From positions 1,798,001-1,862,000 of the forward strand of contig OZ257137.1 of NCBI GenBank assembly GCA_965279115.1: DNA of 64,000 nucleotides, read 5' to 3'. The position numbers and the translations under genes are program-made. Of the stretch, positions 60,531 to 64,000 are shown in pieces. This DNA comes from JAEUOS01 sp965279115. GTDB taxonomy: Bacteria > Pseudomonadota > Gammaproteobacteria > Burkholderiales > JAEUOS01. Positions within the stretch are counted from its first letter, which is position 1, and every line of letters starts with the position of its first letter. The notes under the pieces were generated by a model. The model was not told where the DNA came from and searched no databases. It was given only the letters and a program-made list of their open reading frames with translations.

Positions 60531-61468
60531 TCGCCGAAGCGTTTCATGCGGGTGAACGCGCCATGCAGGAGCGCGCAGGCGTGCGCGAACGCATGGCGCA
60601 GGTGGGTGGGCAGGTGATCCGCACCTTCATGCCGGAGCAGCATCGCAGCTTCTTCAGGCAACTGCCATTTGTGGTGACAGGCAGCCTGGACGCGGCACGG
60701 CAGCCCTGGGCTTCGTTGCTTGCGGGCGCACCCGGCTTCGTCGAATCCCCCAGCCCCACCGCGTTGCGTTTCAATGCCCTGCCGCACATGCACAGTCCGC
60801 TCGCGGCGGCCCTGCGGCCGGGCGCATCGCTCGGCCTTCTGGGCATAGAGCCGCACACCCGGCGCCGCAACCGCGCCAACGGCGTGGTGACTGGGATGGA
60901 TGCAGGCGGTTTCGACTTCGGCGTGGAACAAAGCTTCGGCAATTGCCCGAAATACATCCAGGCGCGCGAGGCAAATCATGTCGGCATGGCTGGTATGCCA
61001 AGCGCCCTGCGCGGCAATGCGCTGGATGCGCACGCAGCAGAGCTCGTAGCCTCGGCAGATACCTTCTTCATCGCCACCGCGCACCCGCTTGCCGGCGACG
61101 GCGCGGATCGCGCGCACGGCGTGGATGTCTCCCACCGGGGCGGCAAGCCGGGATTCGTGCGTGTCGAGGACAGCCGCACCCTGCTGGCGCCGGACTTCAG
61201 CGGCAATTTTTTCTTCAATACACTCGGCAACCTCGCTGCCAATCCGCGTGCCGGGCTGCTGTTTCCGGATTTCGACAACGGCGCGCTGCTGCACCTGGCA
61301 GTGGAGGCCGAGATCATCTGGGAGGGCGCGGACCTGGCCGGCTTTGCCGGTGCGCAGCGTTTGTTGCGCTTGCATGTGCGCGAAACCCTGCATGTGGCCA
61401 ACGCGATGCCGCTGCGCTGGGGAGCGGCTGCGCTTTCACCGTACCTCGTGCCCACCGGCCACTGGTGA
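60527..61468 (+). CDS. PNPOx-like flavin-binding protein (COG3576 type)
   Basis: A 313-residue split-barrel flavoprotein. FRQLPFVVTGSLDAARQPWA and SLLAGAPGFVESPSPTAL open the FMN-binding barrel. SFGNCPKYIQAREANH is the signature of this predicted flavin-nucleotide-binding group, and DFSGNFFFNTLGNLAANPRA then GLLFPDF is a second barrel-like half. Reaction is unknown; relatives often reduce or bind small electrophiles. ATG overlaps the GST stop (ATGA), so the two are co-translated, suggesting handling of the same reactive compound. Confidence 0.88.
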   Translation: MIAEAFHAGERAMQERAGVRERMAQVGGQVIRTFMPEQHRSFFRQLPFVVTGSLDAARQPWASLLAGAPGFVESPSPTALRFNALPHMHSPLAAALRPGASLGLLGIEPHTRRRNRANGVVTGMDAGGFDFGVEQSFGNCPKYIQAREANHVGMAGMPSALRGNALDAHAAELVASADTFFIATAHPLAGDGADRAHGVDVSHRGGKPGFVRVEDSRTLLAPDFSGNFFFNTLGNLAANPRAGLLFPDFDNGALLHLAVEAEIIWEGADLAGFAGAQRLLRLHVRETLHVANAMPLRWGAAALSPYLVPTGHW

Positions 61469-61486
61469 GCGGTCTCGGGACGCTGG

Positions 61487-62818
61487 TCAGCGCGCGCCGT
61501 GGACCAGGGTCTCGAACAGGTCCGGCGGCCCCATCTGCCCGCCCTTGAGCATGATTTCCAGGCCGTCCATGTGTGCGGCATCCGAGCGGATGCGACATAG
61601 CGGCACACCATGCGACAGCGCCCCGCCATAGGCCAGGCCCCAGGCATCCAGCGCACCCAGGACATAGCTGGAAGTATCACCGCCGGCCACGCCGACGCGC
61701 TTCACCGGCACGCTATCGAGCACGGCGCGCAACAAGCCACCGCAGGCACGTGCCAGCCCGAGCGCCGAAACATCGGCCGCGGGGCCGGCACCATCGGCCG
61801 GCGCCGTGAACGCGAGCGTGTGACGCCCGGCGCCGAGGTGTGCGGCGATCGCCTGGCGTGTCTGGTTGAGGTAGGCGGCGTCGCCTGCTGCAAGGCGCGC
61901 GGCATCAAGCGCAATACGGGTGAACGAGCTTGCGTTGCCGACCTGGGCGGCTGTTACTGGCGACAGACTGCCCGAGAGCAGGAACACCGGCGCATCCGCC
62001 GCGGCCACGGCGAAGGTGCCGGGCGCGCTCTCGAGCGGGCAACCCCAGTGGCTTGCGAGTGCCTGCACCACACTGCTCGGCCCGACTGCCAATAGGCGCG
62101 CTTTCTGCGCCTGCGTCCAGATGTGGGCCCCCGCCACGGCCAGGTCGGCAGGGTGCGCGATGTCGAACAGCGTGCTGCGCCAGGACCCGTCGGCGCCGGA
62201 TGCCGCGCCGATGCGCGCGTCAATTTCGCGTGGCGGCAACGCGTAGTCCGTATACGGCACCAGGCCCATGCCCTCGAAGCCCTGTCGCGCCAGGTGCAGG
62301 CGCAGGTCCGCCTCGTCCATCGGCGTGACGGGATGACGCGCCATGGTGGGGTGGCGGTCGATGCGATGCACCGTACCGCCCAGCCCGGCGGAGGCGAACA
62401 GGTTGCCGAACAGGCAGTAGCGCCCCAGGTTGGGCTGGCCGCCGATGACCGGCACCCAGCGGCCTTGCACGTGCGGCAGCAGTGCCTCGACCGCCGCGCC
62501 GATATTGCCCACATGCGGCGCGCTGTCGAAGGTGGAGCAGATCTTGTAATGGATGACCGGCACGTCCAGCGTCGCGAAGAAACGCCCGGCTTCGTCCAGC
62601 AACGGCGCCATCGCCGCGGGAGCGAGTGAACGCGTGGTGCCGGCGATGCCCAGCACGTCAAGCGGACCGGCGGCGGCCAGTTGGGCCGGCGTCGGCACCC
62701 CGGTAAACAGCAGCACCCGCAGCCCGGCCTGCGCCGCCGTGGCCAGCGTATCGGAGGCACCGGTGAAGTCGTCGCCGTAGTAGGCGATCTTCAGGCCCGG
62801 CGGCACGCCCGGCTTCAT
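61487..62818 (-). CDS. Four-carbon acid sugar kinase family (DUF1537), OiaK-like
   Basis: A 443-residue sugar-acid kinase. KIAYYGDDFTGASDTLATAA is the N-terminal substrate domain motif, and VGVAGGDTSSYVLGALDAWG the C-terminal ATP-binding motif. Family members phosphorylate four-carbon acid sugars or 3-oxo-isoapionate. The ATG at 62818 overlaps the stop of the RuBisCO-like gene by four bases. Characterised RuBisCO-like proteins acting on 3-oxo-isoapionate 4-phosphate are encoded beside such a kinase, so this is most likely the kinase of an apionate/isoapionate pathway. A longer frame to 63037 covers the neighbour in another phase and is rejected. Confidence 0.88.
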   Translation of the reverse strand: MKPGVPPGLKIAYYGDDFTGASDTLATAAQAGLRVLLFTGVPTPAQLAAAGPLDVLGIAGTTRSLAPAAMAPLLDEAGRFFATLDVPVIHYKICSTFDSAPHVGNIGAAVEALLPHVQGRWVPVIGGQPNLGRYCLFGNLFASAGLGGTVHRIDRHPTMARHPVTPMDEADLRLHLARQGFEGMGLVPYTDYALPPREIDARIGAASGADGSWRSTLFDIAHPADLAVAGAHIWTQAQKARLLAVGPSSVVQALASHWGCPLESAPGTFAVAAADAPVFLLSGSLSPVTAAQVGNASSFTRIALDAARLAAGDAAYLNQTRQAIAAHLGAGRHTLAFTAPADGAGPAADVSALGLARACGGLLRAVLDSVPVKRVGVAGGDTSSYVLGALDAWGLAYGGALSHGVPLCRIRSDAAHMDGLEIMLKGGQMGPPDLFETLVHGAR

Positions 62819-64000
62819 GCCTTGGGGCCGAAGAATTCCAGCGCGCGCTTCAGTTGCGGCGCGGTGCGCGCGAAAGACTCCAGGGTCTGGCCGGACCGCA
62901 CCGCCTCCCACCCCTGCTGCAGGCTGGCCACACCCGCCGCCGGGCCATCCGGATGCGCGAGGATGCCGCCACCGGCCAGGAAGATCAGGTCGTCGCTTTG
63001 CACCCGCTCGAAGGTGACCGGCATGGTGCCCGCCCATTGGCCGGACGAGAACACCGGCATGATGGCGTCGCCGCTGCCGGCCGCGTCGACGGGGTCGCCC
63101 GTTTCGCCCAGCGGCATGAGGCAGTCACGCGCCGACTCCACGACTTCGTCGTTGGTCTGCGAAAACTTGCCGTCCATGCCGTGCACGTGAAGGTGATCGA
63201 TGCCGGTCAGGCGCCACAGCGCCTGGTAGGCCTGAAAACCGATGCCCAGCGCCGGATGGCGCGAGAAGGCGCCATAGCCGGCGCGGTGTCCATGAATCGC
63301 CAGACGGGTATGGCGGCGCAGGGTCTGCAGCGCCGAGAAGCCACACCAGTTGAGCGCCACCATCGCGCAACAGCCGCCCTCGCGCTCGATCAGGTCGGCA
63401 TGCCGGCGCATGGCGTCGGTTTCGTCGGTGATGTTGAAGGCGTAAATCACGTTGCGGCCGGTGCGCTCGCGATAGGCGCGGATGCGCTGCATCACCGACC
63501 GCACGCGCTCGGCCAGCGGCGCATGCACCGGGTCGGCGCAGACCTCATCGTCCTTGATGAAATCGAGGCCGGCTTCGCACAGCTGGCCGGCCAGTTCGCC
63601 GGTGGCTTCGGCCGACAGGCCCACATTGGGTTTGACGATGGTGCCCAGCACCGGACGTCCGCTCACGCCGAGGAGCGCGCGCGTGCCGGCCACCCCATGG
63701 CCGGGCATCTCGAAGCGTTCGCGATAGCCCGCAGGGAGGCTAAGCGACTCCAGGCGCAGGCCGGTCGCCTCGCCAATGTCGAACAGGTTGCCCGCCACCG
63801 TGGCGGCGAGCGCGGAAAGATTGGCGCCGATGTTGTCGACTGGAAACGATATATCCACGCGCGCCCGGCGCCAGGGACCGGTGGCACCCTTGCGATCCAG
63901 CCAGGCGTTCGGCAGGCTGGGCGCCGCAAGAGGTTCGAGTTCCTCGAGGCGATCGACGGTGGCGCGCGCACGTTCACGCAGATCGTCCGACTCGCCGGCC
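62815..64000 (-). CDS. RuBisCO-like protein (RLP), N-terminus beyond right edge
   Basis: At least 394 residues; the frame is open to the window end, and the stretch before GTG 63858 (RATVDRLEELEPLAAPSLPN) is clearly homologous, so that GTG is not the start. The barrel has GTIVKPNVGLS (first catalytic lysine kept, second replaced by Asn), DFIKDDEVCAD (carbamate-lysine motif KDDE), IHGHRAGYGAF, GKF and LAGGGILAHPDG (phosphate loop). It is thus a RuBisCO-superfamily enzyme but not a carboxylase. With the kinase it fits OiaX/OiaT-type 3-oxo-isoapionate-4-phosphate decarboxylase or transcarboxylase/hydrolase; these two cannot be told apart here. Confidence 0.9.
   Translation of the reverse strand, partial: AGESDDLRERARATVDRLEELEPLAAPSLPNAWLDRKGATGPWRRARVDISFPVDNIGANLSALAATVAGNLFDIGEATGLRLESLSLPAGYRERFEMPGHGVAGTRALLGVSGRPVLGTIVKPNVGLSAEATGELAGQLCEAGLDFIKDDEVCADPVHAPLAERVRSVMQRIRAYRERTGRNVIYAFNITDETDAMRRHADLIEREGGCCAMVALNWCGFSALQTLRRHTRLAIHGHRAGYGAFSRHPALGIGFQAYQALWRLTGIDHLHVHGMDGKFSQTNDEVVESARDCLMPLGETGDPVDAAGSGDAIMPVFSSGQWAGTMPVTFERVQSDDLIFLAGGGILAHPDGPAAGVASLQQGWEAVRSGQTLESFARTAPQLKRALEFFGPKA

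Noticed and set aside
61487..63037. Longer kinase reading frame
   Set aside because: The extension is an out-of-phase reading of the RuBisCO-like gene; ATG 62818 gives the expected N-terminus.
62815..63858. Treating the RuBisCO-like gene as a complete 347-residue protein starting at GTG 63858
   Set aside because: Homologous sequence continues in frame to the window edge, so the gene is partial.
1..64000. Search for insertion sequences, integrases, CRISPR repeats, tRNA or rRNA genes
   Set aside because: No transposase or integrase motifs, no regularly spaced repeats and no tRNA-like clover-leaf sequences were seen by eye.

Overview
The window is about 64 kb of very GC-rich bacterial chromosome, densely packed with genes on both strands. 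It reads as a betaproteobacterium of the order Burkholderiales. The strongest pointer is ten separate periplasmic solute-binding proteins of the Bug (TctC-like) family, an expansion typical of Bordetella, Achromobacter and relatives. Several proteins end in PEP-CTERM sorting signals, so the cell should also carry an exosortase. No rRNA, tRNA, insertion sequence, phage gene or CRISPR array was seen. No gap between genes exceeds 300 bases.

Layout. 1-5069 (+): a CoA-dependent acid-degradation operon (acyl-CoA dehydrogenase, citrate-lyase-type CoA lyase, MDR reductase, CaiB/BaiF CoA transferase) followed by a Bug protein. 5168-6478 (+): a CNNM/CorC-type membrane protein ending at a clear bidirectional terminator. 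6546-10299 (-): metallo-hydrolase, Bug, enol-lactonase-like hydrolase, and a Bug gene broken by a one-base frameshift. 10401-12810 (+): a nucleoside/guanine-deaminase-like enzyme and a large PEP-CTERM surface protein. 12829-21278 (-): a heavy-metal-type RND efflux system with its own histidine kinase, LuxR-type response regulator and a frameshifted lone receiver. 21561-27575: HD-GYP phosphodiesterase, secreted metallo-hydrolase, GlcG-like and EthD-like proteins, a sulfatase and a Bug protein. 27598-32496: an exported-protein cluster (PQQ-type sugar dehydrogenase with PEP-CTERM, two further PEP-CTERM-like proteins, a Tat-exported PhoD phosphatase). 32521-45201: housekeeping and catabolic genes including PpnN, a racemase-like protein and a divergent dihydroorotate-dehydrogenase paralogue. 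45215-50551: a two-sided catabolic cluster around a GntR/HutC-type regulator. 50579-57604: Bug proteins, an AhpD-like protein, a cation/proton antiporter and the catalase-peroxidase KatG with a possible 30-residue leader peptide. 57869-61468: Bug, LysR, glutathione transferase and a PNPOx-like flavoprotein around a perfect palindrome. 61487-64000 (-): a four-carbon acid sugar kinase and a RuBisCO-like protein that runs off the right edge.

Common theme. The region is an accessory catabolic island: many small units, each pairing an orphan Bug binding protein with one or a few enzymes acting on organic acids, amides or CoA esters. No TctA or TctB membrane partner is present, so the binding proteins must use membrane components encoded elsewhere or act as sensors. 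The best leads are the RuBisCO-like protein/kinase pair (apparent apionate-type pathway), the GntR-centred cluster with overlapping divergent promoters on one operator, and the metal-efflux operon with an unusual three-part signalling set containing a CG-repeat frameshift.
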